In this document: piece by piece, positions 13,003-20,636 of the stretch
How the letters are laid out: every line of letters begins with the position of its first letter
Position numbering within the stretch: position 1 is the stretch's first letter
Source: an uncultured Oscillospiraceae bacterium
GTDB taxonomy: Bacteria > Bacillota > Clostridia > Oscillospirales > Oscillospiraceae
Length of the DNA: 20,665 bases
Assembly (NCBI GenBank): GCA_910588135.1
Contig: CAJUOT010000047.1
Coordinates: forward strand, 1 to 20,665
Reading direction: 5' to 3'
Made by a program: the position numbers and the translations under genes
Notes under the pieces: model-generated
Seen by the model: the letters and a program-made list of their open reading frames with translations, nothing else
Told to the model about the DNA's origin: nothing
Database searches by the model: none

Positions 13003-13743
13003 ATGGATGAGAGTAAAGTGAGCGTCAGAAACATGACAAAAAAGTTCGGCGACCTTCTGGTGCTGGACGATGTCTCCTTTGACGTGAGGAAGGGCGATTT
13101 CCTGTGCGTGGTAGGGCCAACCGGCTGCGGCAAGACGACGTTCCTGAACTGCCTGACCAAGCTATACAAGCCCACCAGCGGCGAGATTCTGATCGACGGG
13201 GAGCCGGTGGATCTGAAAAAGCACAACATCTCGTACATTTTTCAGGAGTACTCCTGTATGCCCTGGCTGACCGTGGAGGAAAACGTGGCCTTCGGCCTGA
13301 AGATCAAGCGCCGGCCGGAGGGGGAGATACGGCAGGCCGTGGAGGAGGCCGTTGAAATGGTGGGCCTCCAGGACTTCCGCAAGTATTATCCCAGCCAGCT
13401 CTCCGCCAGTATGCTGCAGCGGGTGGTGATCGCCCGGGCCTTTGCCACTAAGCCGGAGCTGCTGCTGATGGACGAGCCCTATGGCCAGCTGGACATTGAG
13501 CTGCGCTTCAAGCTGGAGGATGAGCTGGTCAAAATCTGGCAGAAGCTGGGCACCACGATTATTTTCATCACCCACAATATCGAAGAGGCGGTGTACACCA
13601 GCGAAGACGTACTGGTCCTCACCAACAAGCCCACCAAAATCAAGACCAAGCTGCACAACCCACTCCCCCGGCCCCGCTGCGTGACGGACAGGGCGTTCAT
13701 TGATGTCCGGGAGCAGGTGACGGAGCTGATCAAATGGTGGTAG
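13003..13743 (+). CDS. ABC transporter ATPase B, with degenerate signature motif
   Basis: This 246-residue nucleotide-binding subunit has Walker A GPTGCGKTT (38-46), Q-loop Q81, Walker B with D157-E158 (LMDEP) and an intact switch histidine H191 (FITHN). The signature that should read LSGGQ/M reads LSASMLQR at 133-140, losing both glycines. The upstream in-frame codons at 12985-13002 precede the ribosome site GGGAGG, so the ATG at 13003 is the start. Together with ATPase A it should form a heterodimer with one competent and one degenerate ATP site. Confidence 0.93.
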   Translation: MDESKVSVRNMTKKFGDLLVLDDVSFDVRKGDFLCVVGPTGCGKTTFLNCLTKLYKPTSGEILIDGEPVDLKKHNISYIFQEYSCMPWLTVEENVAFGLKIKRRPEGEIRQAVEEAVEMVGLQDFRKYYPSQLSASMLQRVVIARAFATKPELLLMDEPYGQLDIELRFKLEDELVKIWQKLGTTIIFITHNIEEAVYTSEDVLVLTNKPTKIKTKLHNPLPRPRCVTDRAFIDVREQVTELIKWW

Positions 13744-13769
13744 CGTCCGCGCAGAAAGGTTTGATCAGG

Positions 13770-14522
13770 ATGAAAATTTCTCCCTGTATTGATACGGTAT
13801 ACCGCGGCTACCCCCTGGAAACGGCCCTTGCGGAAATCAAAGGACTGGGATACGCGGGCTTTGAGTTCTGGCACATCGCCGGCCGCGACATCGCTGAAAT
13901 GTGCCGGCTGAAAGACAAGTACGGGCTGGAAGCGGTGAACCTGAACGCGCCGGAGGCCTCTCTGACGGATGCAGGACAGCGCCCCCAATTCCTGGAGGGG
14001 CTGAAGGCCGCCGCCGCGGCCGCCAAGGAGCTGGGCTGCGGCCGCGTTGCCGTGCTCCCGGGAAACGACACAGGGAAATCCCGCGCCCAGCAGCGGAAGA
14101 ATATCGTGGACGCGCTGGCGGAGGCGGCGCCGATTGCGGAGGAGGCCGGGGTGACCCTGGTTCTGGAGGCGGCCAACCGCAGGGTGAACCGGCCCAACAA
14201 CTTTTTAACCAGCGCGGACGAGGCGTTTGAGATTCTGGACCGGGTGGGGAGCCCGCGCGTGAAAATGCTGTATGACATTTACCATCAGCAGATTACGGAG
14301 GGGGACCTGCTGGCCCGGATGCTGCCCAATATGGATAAAATCGGCCATTTCCATGCCGCCGGCGTCCCCGGAAGGCATGAGCTGGACGAATGCGAGATCA
14401 ATTACGGCTATCTGCTGGGTCAGATTGAGCGGGCCGGCTATGACGGATGGGTTGGGCTGGAATACTTTCCGGCCAGGGCCCCGGCGGAGGGCCTGCGGAA
14501 GCTGGCGGCATACCTGGCGTGA
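13770..14522 (+). CDS. Hydroxypyruvate-isomerase-like TIM-barrel sugar isomerase
   Basis: This 250-residue protein is of the xylose-isomerase-like TIM-barrel superfamily (AP endonuclease 2 fold). The four expected metal ligands are visible at strand ends: E133 (VLEAAN), D169 (LYDIYH), H195 (HFHAAG) and E231 (GLEYFP). IGHFHAAGVPGRHELDECEINY and GWVGLEYFP closely follow the hydroxypyruvate isomerase (Hyi) pattern, so a small keto/aldose substrate is plausible. The frame is open to an ATG at 13734 inside the ATPase gene, but the start at 13770 gives the family-like KISPCID opening. Its probable job is to isomerise a sugar fragment released in the pathway. Confidence 0.88.
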   Translation: MKISPCIDTVYRGYPLETALAEIKGLGYAGFEFWHIAGRDIAEMCRLKDKYGLEAVNLNAPEASLTDAGQRPQFLEGLKAAAAAAKELGCGRVAVLPGNDTGKSRAQQRKNIVDALAEAAPIAEEAGVTLVLEAANRRVNRPNNFLTSADEAFEILDRVGSPRVKMLYDIYHQQITEGDLLARMLPNMDKIGHFHAAGVPGRHELDECEINYGYLLGQIERAGYDGWVGLEYFPARAPAEGLRKLAAYLA

Positions 14523-14554
14523 CGGCGCGCCGCAAATAAGAGGAGGGCATTGCC

Positions 14555-15958
14555 ATGCCAAATATGTTTGACAAATATTTTATCTGTGACGATACCTTTA
14601 AAAATATATCCCAAAACGGCCGGATCACCGGCTTCCAGATCGGCGTCAAGGTCAGCTATTACCGCGGGGTGGTTCTGGGCATTGTCAACGACTTCGAGGT
14701 CACCGTGGACGGTGTGCGCTACCCCAGGGAGCGGATAACCTTTTGCGTGAAGGGCAGGACCTTCACGTTTGCGGAGATGGCGGGCCGCGACGACGTGCGC
14801 TGGGACTTTGGGGAGACTGCCTACCTGCGGGTGGACAAGCCGGGCGGGCTGGCCGCGGGCGGGCACATGGTCGGGGTGTTTGAGGAGATCCGCATCGTGA
14901 ACGGCATGGAGATCCCGCCGGTGATGTTCCAGGCCAGAAACGAGAAGAGACTGGCGCTGAACGGCGTTGAGGAGCTGGGCGGCGCGATCAGGCGCGGCGT
15001 GTCCTTCTACAGCTACCAGGATGAGTATTACCTGGGAAAAATGGACACGGAAGCCATGATCAAGGCCGTGGCCGATATGGGCGCGGACGGCGTGGAGATC
15101 ATTTCCGAGGCCATGATTCCCAATTTCCCCAACCCCCCGGAGAGCTGGGTCAGCCGGTGGTTCGGCTGGATGGAGCGGTACGGCACCAGGCCGGTGGCCT
15201 ATGATATGTTCATGGACGGCCAGCTCTGCGACGGGGTGAACATTTCGGATGACCGGGCCGTGGAGATCGTGGAGATGAACATCAGGCTGGCCGCGCGCCT
15301 GGGGTTCAAGGTGCTGCGTGTGGTCTACACCATCCCGCTGCGGATCATTGAGCGGGCGCTGCCCTGCGCACAGCGGCATGACGTGGTGATGGGAATTGAG
15401 CTGCATCCCCCCTTTCAGCTGGGGACGCCCAGAGTGGACCAGTACATCGACTTTATCAAGCGGACCGGCACGAAGCATTTCAGCGTGATCCCCGATTTCG
15501 GCATTTTTGTGGAAAAGGTCGTGCCCTTTCACGAGGAAAAGGCCATCCGCCGGGGCGCCACGGAGGAGATCGTCAAAAAGATTTCCCAATGCTACGCGGA
15601 CAAGGTGCCCTACGAGGATATGCTGGAGCTGGTCAGGCCGATGGGGCCGAACGAACAGGATATGCGCTGGGCGGAACAGGCGTACAGCTACACCTACTGC
15701 GACCCTGAGCTGCTGAGGGACTACCTGCCCTACACCTCCCACATCCACGCCAAGGTAATGGATATGCGGGACGGGGTGGACCCCAGCGTGGATAACGAGA
15801 CCATCTTCCGGATTTTGAAGGAGTGCGGCTGGTCTGGCTATGTGTGCACGGAGTATGAGGGACAGCGGATTTTCCATGACGAGCCGGAGCTCGAGGTGGA
15901 CAATCTGGGCATCATCCGGGCCCATCACGAGATGATGAAGCGCTACATCGGCGAATGA
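14555..15958 (+). CDS. Fused C-glycoside deglycosidase: beta-subunit domain plus TIM-barrel domain
   Basis: This 467-residue protein has two domains. Residues about 5-135 match the C-glycoside deglycosidase beta-subunit family (DUF6379): FDKYFICDDTF at the start, SYYRG at 35-39, VTVDG then RERITF, WDFGE and KPGGL. Residues about 145-465 are a xylose-isomerase-like TIM barrel with metal ligands E282 (GIELHP), D314 (VIPDFG), H398 (SHIHAK) and E433 (CTEYEG). In characterised enzymes (DgpB/DgpC, CarB/CarC, DfgA/DfgB) beta and alpha are separate chains that together eliminate the aglycone from a 3-oxo C-glycoside. Here a beta-type domain and a TIM barrel are one chain. AGGAGGG lies 7 bases before the ATG. 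Whether the barrel is the true alpha-type catalytic unit, or another TIM barrel partners it, cannot be settled by eye. Confidence 0.8.
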   Translation: MPNMFDKYFICDDTFKNISQNGRITGFQIGVKVSYYRGVVLGIVNDFEVTVDGVRYPRERITFCVKGRTFTFAEMAGRDDVRWDFGETAYLRVDKPGGLAAGGHMVGVFEEIRIVNGMEIPPVMFQARNEKRLALNGVEELGGAIRRGVSFYSYQDEYYLGKMDTEAMIKAVADMGADGVEIISEAMIPNFPNPPESWVSRWFGWMERYGTRPVAYDMFMDGQLCDGVNISDDRAVEIVEMNIRLAARLGFKVLRVVYTIPLRIIERALPCAQRHDVVMGIELHPPFQLGTPRVDQYIDFIKRTGTKHFSVIPDFGIFVEKVVPFHEEKAIRRGATEEIVKKISQCYADKVPYEDMLELVRPMGPNEQDMRWAEQAYSYTYCDPELLRDYLPYTSHIHAKVMDMRDGVDPSVDNETIFRILKECGWSGYVCTEYEGQRIFHDEPELEVDNLGIIRAHHEMMKRYIGE

Positions 15959-15971
15959 GGGGGCGGCGGCA

Positions 15972-16754
15972 ATGAAATACGCCTGCTTTGCCAAAGCCCG
16001 CGACCTGGAGCGGGTCAAGCGAACCGGATTTGACGGCACAGAGCTGGATCTCTGCGAGCTCCGCCGCCTGGATGAGCGGGAATACGCCGGATTAAAGGAG
16101 AAGCTGTCCGATCTGGGGCTGAAGGTGTGTGCCTTCTCCTGGATCATGGAAAACACGCTCCACATCTGCGACCCGGCCTTTGACCGGGAGGCGTGGCTCA
16201 GGCAGTTTGCCCGGGACGCCCGGCGTGTGGCCGGCCTGGGCTGCGGCACCGTCGTCTTTGCCGCGGGGCCCATCCGGCGCGTCGGCGGTGACGCAGGCGC
16301 GCCCGCCCGGAAGGAGGCAATCAACGCGTTTATCCTGAAGGCCGCGGAGGCCTTCGCGGGGCATGGCGTCCGGATGGCTCTGGAGACGGTCTGCTTTGAC
16401 TACACGGATTACCTGACCGCCCTGGAGGAGTCCGCCGCCCTGTGCGCCGGGGGGGAGAACCTGTATCTGCTGACGGATATCCGGCATCTGGTGCGGGCGG
16501 GGGACGAGCCGGACGATATCCTCCGGTTTGCGGACCGGATCATACACGCCCACATCGACCAGCCGGTCAGGCCGGAACGGGTCGCGCCCCTTCCGGGGGA
16601 CGGCTACCGCTATGATTTCTTTATCCGCCGCGTTGTTCAGACCCGCGCGCAGTGGCTCTCCTTTGAGTGCCATGACGAGCCGGACTGGGAGTGGCATGGC
16701 CCCGTATCGCTGGACTATATCAAATCGCTGGCAGACAAATACACGAACGCATGA
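15972..16754 (+). CDS. TIM-barrel sugar phosphate isomerase/epimerase-like protein
   Basis: This 260-residue xylose-isomerase-like TIM-barrel protein is soluble and without a signal peptide. The four metal ligands are present: E138 (ALETV), D169 (LTDIRH), H194 (HAHID) and E232 (SFECHD). It is diverged from the other three barrels of the operon, with a short N terminus that begins in the first strand (KYACFAKA). GAGGGGG lies about 8 bases before the ATG, and the gene starts 14 bases after the fused protein. It may serve as an isomerase or epimerase of the keto-sugar product, or as a deglycosidase alpha-like chain. The sequence does not decide. Confidence 0.85.
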   Translation: MKYACFAKARDLERVKRTGFDGTELDLCELRRLDEREYAGLKEKLSDLGLKVCAFSWIMENTLHICDPAFDREAWLRQFARDARRVAGLGCGTVVFAAGPIRRVGGDAGAPARKEAINAFILKAAEAFAGHGVRMALETVCFDYTDYLTALEESAALCAGGENLYLLTDIRHLVRAGDEPDDILRFADRIIHAHIDQPVRPERVAPLPGDGYRYDFFIRRVVQTRAQWLSFECHDEPDWEWHGPVSLDYIKSLADKYTNA

Positions 16755-16768
16755 AGAGGGAGGACAGG

Positions 16769-17896
16769 ATGGGCGACACAGTGATGAATGATCGGAAACG
16801 GCCGGCCCGCGCCGGCATTGTGGGAGCCGGCTGGATTGCGAGGGCCCATGTCGAGTCGTACCTCCGCTGCCCCGATGTGGAGCTGGCGGCGCTGGCGGAG
16901 CCAATGCCCGGGAAGGCGGAGGCGCTGCTCAAAGCCCTGGGCCTGGAGGACCGGGGAATCCGGGTGTACGCCTCGGCAAAAGAGATGTATGAAGCGGAGC
17001 GGCTGGATTTGGCGAGTATCTGCACCTCCAGCGCCTACCACGCCGCCAACAGCGTGGAGGCGCTGAAGTCCGGCGTCCATGTGCTGTGTGAAAAGCCCAT
17101 GTGCACCACGCTGGACGAGGCGGTGTCCATGGTCCGCGCGGCCCGGCGGGCAGACAGGCTGCTGTCCATCGGGTTCCAGCCCAGGATGTCTAAATATATG
17201 CAGGATATTACCCGGATCGTCCAGTCCGGCCAGCTGGGGGAGGTCTACTATCTCCAGTCCGGCGGCGGCCGGCGGCATGGAATCCCGACGCCGTACGGCA
17301 CCTCGTTTATAGAGAAGAAAACCGCGGGCTCCGGCGCTATGGGCGACATCGGCTGTTATTCCCTGGATATGCTGCTGAACGCCGTGGGCTATCCCAGGCC
17401 CCTCACGGTGTCCGCGTACAAAAGCGATTTCTTCGGCAGGGACCCGAATTACTACGACGGGCACCCGGAATACGCGAAAAAATTTGACGTGGACGATTTT
17501 GCCGCCGCGTTTATCCGCCTGGAGGGGGGGATCATCCTGGACTTCCGCATTTCCTGGGCCATGCACATGGACACCGCCGGGGACGCGCTGATCCTGGGGA
17601 AAAAGGGCGGGCTGAAAATACCGTCCACAGAGTGCTGGAACGGGTCCGGCGGCGGCCCCTTGACCATTTACCACGACGTGGCCGGAAAGAGAGTGGAGAC
17701 CAGACTGCCCTATGAGGAAGAGGATGTGGGCGAGCTGCTCTATGCAAAAGTCCGGGCGTTCGTAGACGCGGTGCTCTATGGCGCGCCGCTCCCCTGCCCG
17801 GGGGAACAGATTCTGTACAACCAGGCAATTCTGGACGGGATCGCAAGGTCCGCCGAACTGGGCCGGGAAGTGGAAATCGTCATTCCGGAGCTGTAG
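16769..17896 (+). CDS. Gfo/Idh/MocA-family oxidoreductase (Tyr-type active site)
   Basis: This 375-residue NAD(P)-dependent dehydrogenase has a Rossmann glycine motif at 17-22 (GIVGAGWIA), the EKP motif at 108-110 (CEKPM), and a C-terminal GFO_IDH_MocA alpha/beta domain. The active-site region reads GDIGCYSLD, with D193 and a tyrosine (Y197) where many members have histidine; a tyrosine here is also typical of the glucose-fructose oxidoreductase branch. The start at 16769 has GAGGGAGG upstream; the frame is open earlier inside the previous gene. In the proposed pathway it, or its neighbour, oxidises a sugar hydroxyl, as DgpA does for puerarin at C3. Confidence 0.93.
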   Translation: MGDTVMNDRKRPARAGIVGAGWIARAHVESYLRCPDVELAALAEPMPGKAEALLKALGLEDRGIRVYASAKEMYEAERLDLASICTSSAYHAANSVEALKSGVHVLCEKPMCTTLDEAVSMVRAARRADRLLSIGFQPRMSKYMQDITRIVQSGQLGEVYYLQSGGGRRHGIPTPYGTSFIEKKTAGSGAMGDIGCYSLDMLLNAVGYPRPLTVSAYKSDFFGRDPNYYDGHPEYAKKFDVDDFAAAFIRLEGGIILDFRISWAMHMDTAGDALILGKKGGLKIPSTECWNGSGGGPLTIYHDVAGKRVETRLPYEEEDVGELLYAKVRAFVDAVLYGAPLPCPGEQILYNQAILDGIARSAELGREVEIVIPEL

Positions 17897-17921
17897 TATT
17901 TGAGAGCAGGAGGATACATCT

Positions 17922-18965
17922 ATGTTTGGAATCGGCATCATCGGGTGCGGTAAGATCGCGCAGGTCCGCCATCTGCCGGAATACGCTGAGAATCAAAACG
18001 CCAGGCTGGTGGGCCTGTACGACATCAACACCGGGCGCGCGCGGGAGCTGGCCGCCCGGTATGGGGCGGCGGCCTATGATACGGTGGAGGAGCTGCTGGC
18101 CAGCCGGGAAATCGACGCCGTGTCCGTCTGCGCCGCCAACGCCGCCCACGCGGAGCTGGCCATCGCCGCGCTGAACGCGGGAAAGCACGTGCTCTGCGAA
18201 AAACCCATGGCCGTCACCCTGGAGGAGTGCGAGGCCATGGTGGCGGCGGCAAAGAAAAACGGGAAATATCTGATGGTGGGGCACAACCAGCGTCTGGCAA
18301 AAGCCCATATCCTGGCGAAACAGCTGATCGGGGACGGCCTCATCGGCGATATCGTCACCTTCCGCACCACCTTTGGGCACGGCGGCCCGGAGAGCTGGTC
18401 CGCGGACCCCGGCAGGAATGTCTGGTTTTTCGACAAGGCCAAGGCGGCCATGGGCGCGATGGCCGATTTGGGCATTCACAAAACCGACCTGATTCAATTC
18501 CTCACCGGGCAGAACGTGGTCCGCACCACCGCCCGGGTGGCGACGCTGGAGAAAAAAGACGCCTCCGGCCGGCCCATCGGCGTGGACGACAACGCCCTAT
18601 GCATTTACGAGCTGTCCGGCGGGGCGGTGGGCACCATGACCGCCAGCTGGACCCACTATGGCGCGGAGGACAACTCCACTGTGCTCTACGGGACAAAAGG
18701 CATCATGCGGATCTACGACGACCCCGCCGCCTCCGTCAAGGTCATCCTGCGCGGCGGCGGCAAGATCGCCTATGAGGTGGAGGGCATCCAGACCAACGAC
18801 AAGCAGACCCGGTCCGGCGTCATCGACCGGTGGATGGAGTGCCTGGTGAACGGTGTGGAGCCGGATATCTCCGGCGAAAGCGCCCTGGCGGCCATGCGCG
18901 CGGTGTTTGCGTCCATCCGTTCGTCTGAGACCGGGCAGTCTGTTGACATTCCCGAGAATAGATAG
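17922..18965 (+). CDS. Gfo/Idh/MocA-family oxidoreductase (His-type active site)
   Basis: This is a 347-residue NAD(P)-dependent dehydrogenase. The Rossmann motif GIIGCGKIA is at 5-13, the EKP motif at 93-95 (CEKPM), and the active-site pair D182/H186 lies in MADLGIHKTDL, the usual D-x-x-x-H arrangement for hydroxyl oxidation. AGGAGG is 8 bases before the ATG, 25 bases after the first oxidoreductase. It is not a simple duplicate of that enzyme: lengths and active-site residues differ, which suggests they act on different intermediates or run in opposite directions. It is the better candidate for the 3-oxidising step because it keeps the histidine. Confidence 0.94.
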   Translation: MFGIGIIGCGKIAQVRHLPEYAENQNARLVGLYDINTGRARELAARYGAAAYDTVEELLASREIDAVSVCAANAAHAELAIAALNAGKHVLCEKPMAVTLEECEAMVAAAKKNGKYLMVGHNQRLAKAHILAKQLIGDGLIGDIVTFRTTFGHGGPESWSADPGRNVWFFDKAKAAMGAMADLGIHKTDLIQFLTGQNVVRTTARVATLEKKDASGRPIGVDDNALCIYELSGGAVGTMTASWTHYGAEDNSTVLYGTKGIMRIYDDPAASVKVILRGGGKIAYEVEGIQTNDKQTRSGVIDRWMECLVNGVEPDISGESALAAMRAVFASIRSSETGQSVDIPENR

Positions 18966-18977
18966 GAGGAAAACCGT

Positions 18978-19907
18978 ATGATGAAATTTGGCCTGCTGAC
19001 CGCCATTCTGGACGGATGGACCTTTGAGGAGGCGGTGGACATCGCGGCCGGGATGGGGTTCCAGTGCCTGGAGGTGGCCTGCTGGCCCGCCGGGAAGGCG
19101 GAGCGCCGGTATGCCGGCGTCAGCCACATTGACTGCGGGCGGGTGTGCAGGGACGACGCCTACGCAAAATACATCCTTGACCTGACCGCCGGGAAGGGGG
19201 TCGCCATCTCGTCCCTGGCCTATTATCCCAACCCGATGGACGCCGACCCCGCCAAGCGCGCCGCCGCCATTGACCACCTGAAAACGGTCATCAAAGCCTC
19301 GGCCAAGCTGGGGGTGGGGATGGTGTCAACCTTCATTGGCCGCGACCAGTACAAAACCGCCCGGGAGAACATCGCGCTGTTCCAGGCCATCTGGCCCGAT
19401 CTGATCAAACTGGCGGAGGACAGCGGGGTCAAGGTCGCGATTGAAAACTGCCCCATGCTGTTCGGCGCCGACCAGTGGCCCGGCGGCGGGAACCTGATGT
19501 GCACCCCCGCCATGTTCCGCAGGCTGTTTGAGATCATCCCCTCGCCCAGCTTCGGGCTGAATTTTGACCCCAGCCACTATGTCTGGCAGGGCCTGGACTA
19601 TCTCAAAACGGTCTACGATTTTTCGCAGCGCATTTTCCACGTCCATTTCAAAGACATCAAACTGCACCCCGAAAAACTGAGGGAATGCGGCGTGCTGGCC
19701 TATCCGGAGGAATATATGTCCCCAAAAATTCCGGGCCTGGGCGACGTGGACTGGGGCGCGTTTGTCTCCGCGCTGAACGACATCCGTTTCAACGGCTGCG
19801 CCGTGATCGAGGTGGAGGACAAGGCGTTTGAGGGCAGCAGGGAGGACATTCTGCGCTCCATCCGCCTGTCCAAGCGGTATTTGGACAACTACCTGATTGG
19901 AGGCTGA
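18978..19907 (+). CDS. TIM-barrel protein, candidate deglycosidase alpha-like subunit or epimerase
   Basis: This 309-residue xylose-isomerase-like TIM-barrel protein is the largest single-domain barrel of the operon. Its metal ligands are E156 (AIENCP), D197 (NFDPSH), H223 (FHVHFKD) and E278 (VIEVED). The HFKDIKL and SPKIPGLGDVDW segments are typical of sugar phosphate isomerase/epimerase proteins that handle keto-sugars and of the relatives that include deglycosidase alpha subunits. AGGAGG precedes the tandem ATG-ATG at 18978/18981. It is the last gene of the operon. No clear terminator follows before spoVT. Confidence 0.88.
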   Translation: MMKFGLLTAILDGWTFEEAVDIAAGMGFQCLEVACWPAGKAERRYAGVSHIDCGRVCRDDAYAKYILDLTAGKGVAISSLAYYPNPMDADPAKRAAAIDHLKTVIKASAKLGVGMVSTFIGRDQYKTARENIALFQAIWPDLIKLAEDSGVKVAIENCPMLFGADQWPGGGNLMCTPAMFRRLFEIIPSPSFGLNFDPSHYVWQGLDYLKTVYDFSQRIFHVHFKDIKLHPEKLRECGVLAYPEEYMSPKIPGLGDVDWGAFVSALNDIRFNGCAVIEVEDKAFEGSREDILRSIRLSKRYLDNYLIGG

Positions 19908-19951
19908 CTGCGCGCGCCGCCGCCTTTCCAGAGAAAACCAGCGGATGATTT

Positions 19952-19981
19952 TGAATACCCTTCCAAATCCTGCGGATAATA
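19952..19981 (+). promoter_or_regulatory. Sigma-G-like promoter upstream of spoVT
   Basis: TGAATA (19952-19957), 17 bases and GATAATA (19975-19981) resemble the forespore sigma-G pattern (TGAATA, then CATACTA). B. subtilis spoVT is sigma-G dependent. A short inverted repeat CCCTT/AAGGG flanks the -10, and a GCCGTG-CTTC-CACGGC hairpin (20005-20020) lies in the leader just before the ribosome site. Confidence 0.6.
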
Positions 19982-20039
19982 CAAGGGAAGCGATACAAAA
20001 ATATGCCGTGCTTCCACGGCAAGACGCAGGAGGAAAACC

Positions 20040-20573
20040 ATGAAAGCAACCGGGATCGTGCGCCGCATCGACGACCTGGGCCGGGTGGTGATCCCCAAGG
20101 AGATCCGGCGCACCATGCGTATCCGGGAGGGCGACCCCTTGGAGATCTACACCGACCGGGAGGGCGGCGTCATTTTCAAAAAATACTCCCAACTGGGGGA
20201 CGTGTCCGACTTTGCCGCCCAGCTGTGCGACACCATCAGCCGGGTGGCGGGCCTGCCCGCCGTCATCACCGACCGGGACAGCGTCATCGCCGCCGGCGGC
20301 GTCCCCCGCCGCGAGGTGGTGGATAAGCGGGTGTCCCCCCAGGTGGAGCAGCTGATGGAGGAGCGCCGGGGCGTCCAGGCCGAGCAGGCCCTGCCCCTGT
20401 GCGACGGCAGCGACAAGTACCGCGTGCTCATCGCCGTGCCCATTTTGTCCGAAGGGGACGTGCTGGGCTGCGTGGCCTTTGTGTCCGACGGCAATGCCCC
20501 CGCCCTGGGCGAGGTGGAGCTGAAGCTGGCCCAGACGGTGGCCGGGTTTCTGGGCCGCCACATGGAGAGCTGA
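20040..20573 (+). CDS. spoVT: Stage V sporulation protein T (SpoVT)
   Basis: This 177-residue protein is a full-length SpoVT. It has an AbrB-type swapped-hairpin DNA-binding domain at 1-50 (MKATGIVRRIDDLGRVVIPKEI, then GDPLEIYTDREGGVIFKKYS) and a GAF-like sensor domain at about 56-177. SpoVT acts in the forespore, modulating sigma-G genes late in sporulation. CAGGAGG lies about 7 bases before the ATG. It follows the glycoside operon by 132 bases and has a sigma-G-like promoter in that gap, so the catabolic operon and spoVT are probably separate units, though read-through is possible because no clear terminator separates them. Confidence 0.97.
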   Translation: MKATGIVRRIDDLGRVVIPKEIRRTMRIREGDPLEIYTDREGGVIFKKYSQLGDVSDFAAQLCDTISRVAGLPAVITDRDSVIAAGGVPRREVVDKRVSPQVEQLMEERRGVQAEQALPLCDGSDKYRVLIAVPILSEGDVLGCVAFVSDGNAPALGEVELKLAQTVAGFLGRHMES

Positions 20574-20600
20574 GCTGCTCCGGAGGACGCGGGCGGTGTG

Positions 20601-20636
20601 AAAAGGGCGCGGCGTGTGGAACGCCGCGCCCTTTTT
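20601..20636 (+). terminator. Terminator after spoVT
   Basis: GGGCGCGGCGT (20605-20615) and ACGCCGCGCCC (20621-20631) form a perfect 11-bp stem with a 5-base loop, followed by T5 and preceded by A4. Confidence 0.94.

Noticed and set aside
9388..13743. Calling the ABC system a nitrate or taurine transporter
   Set aside because: Family resemblance alone does not fix the substrate, and no nitrate-, sulfonate- or taurine-metabolism gene is nearby.
13734..13769. Upstream ATG for the Hyi-like gene
   Set aside because: It would add 12 residues unrelated to the family and lies inside the ATPase stop region. The ATG at 13770 gives the expected first strand.
14438..16324. 628-codon open frame on the minus strand
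   Set aside because: It is the antisense of the fused deglycosidase and flanking genes in GC-rich DNA. It has no recognisable domain or ribosome site, and the plus-strand genes have clear family motifs.
19326..20561. 411-codon open frame on the minus strand
   Set aside because: It runs antisense across the last TIM-barrel gene, the gap and spoVT. Its translation is low in complexity and matches no family I know.
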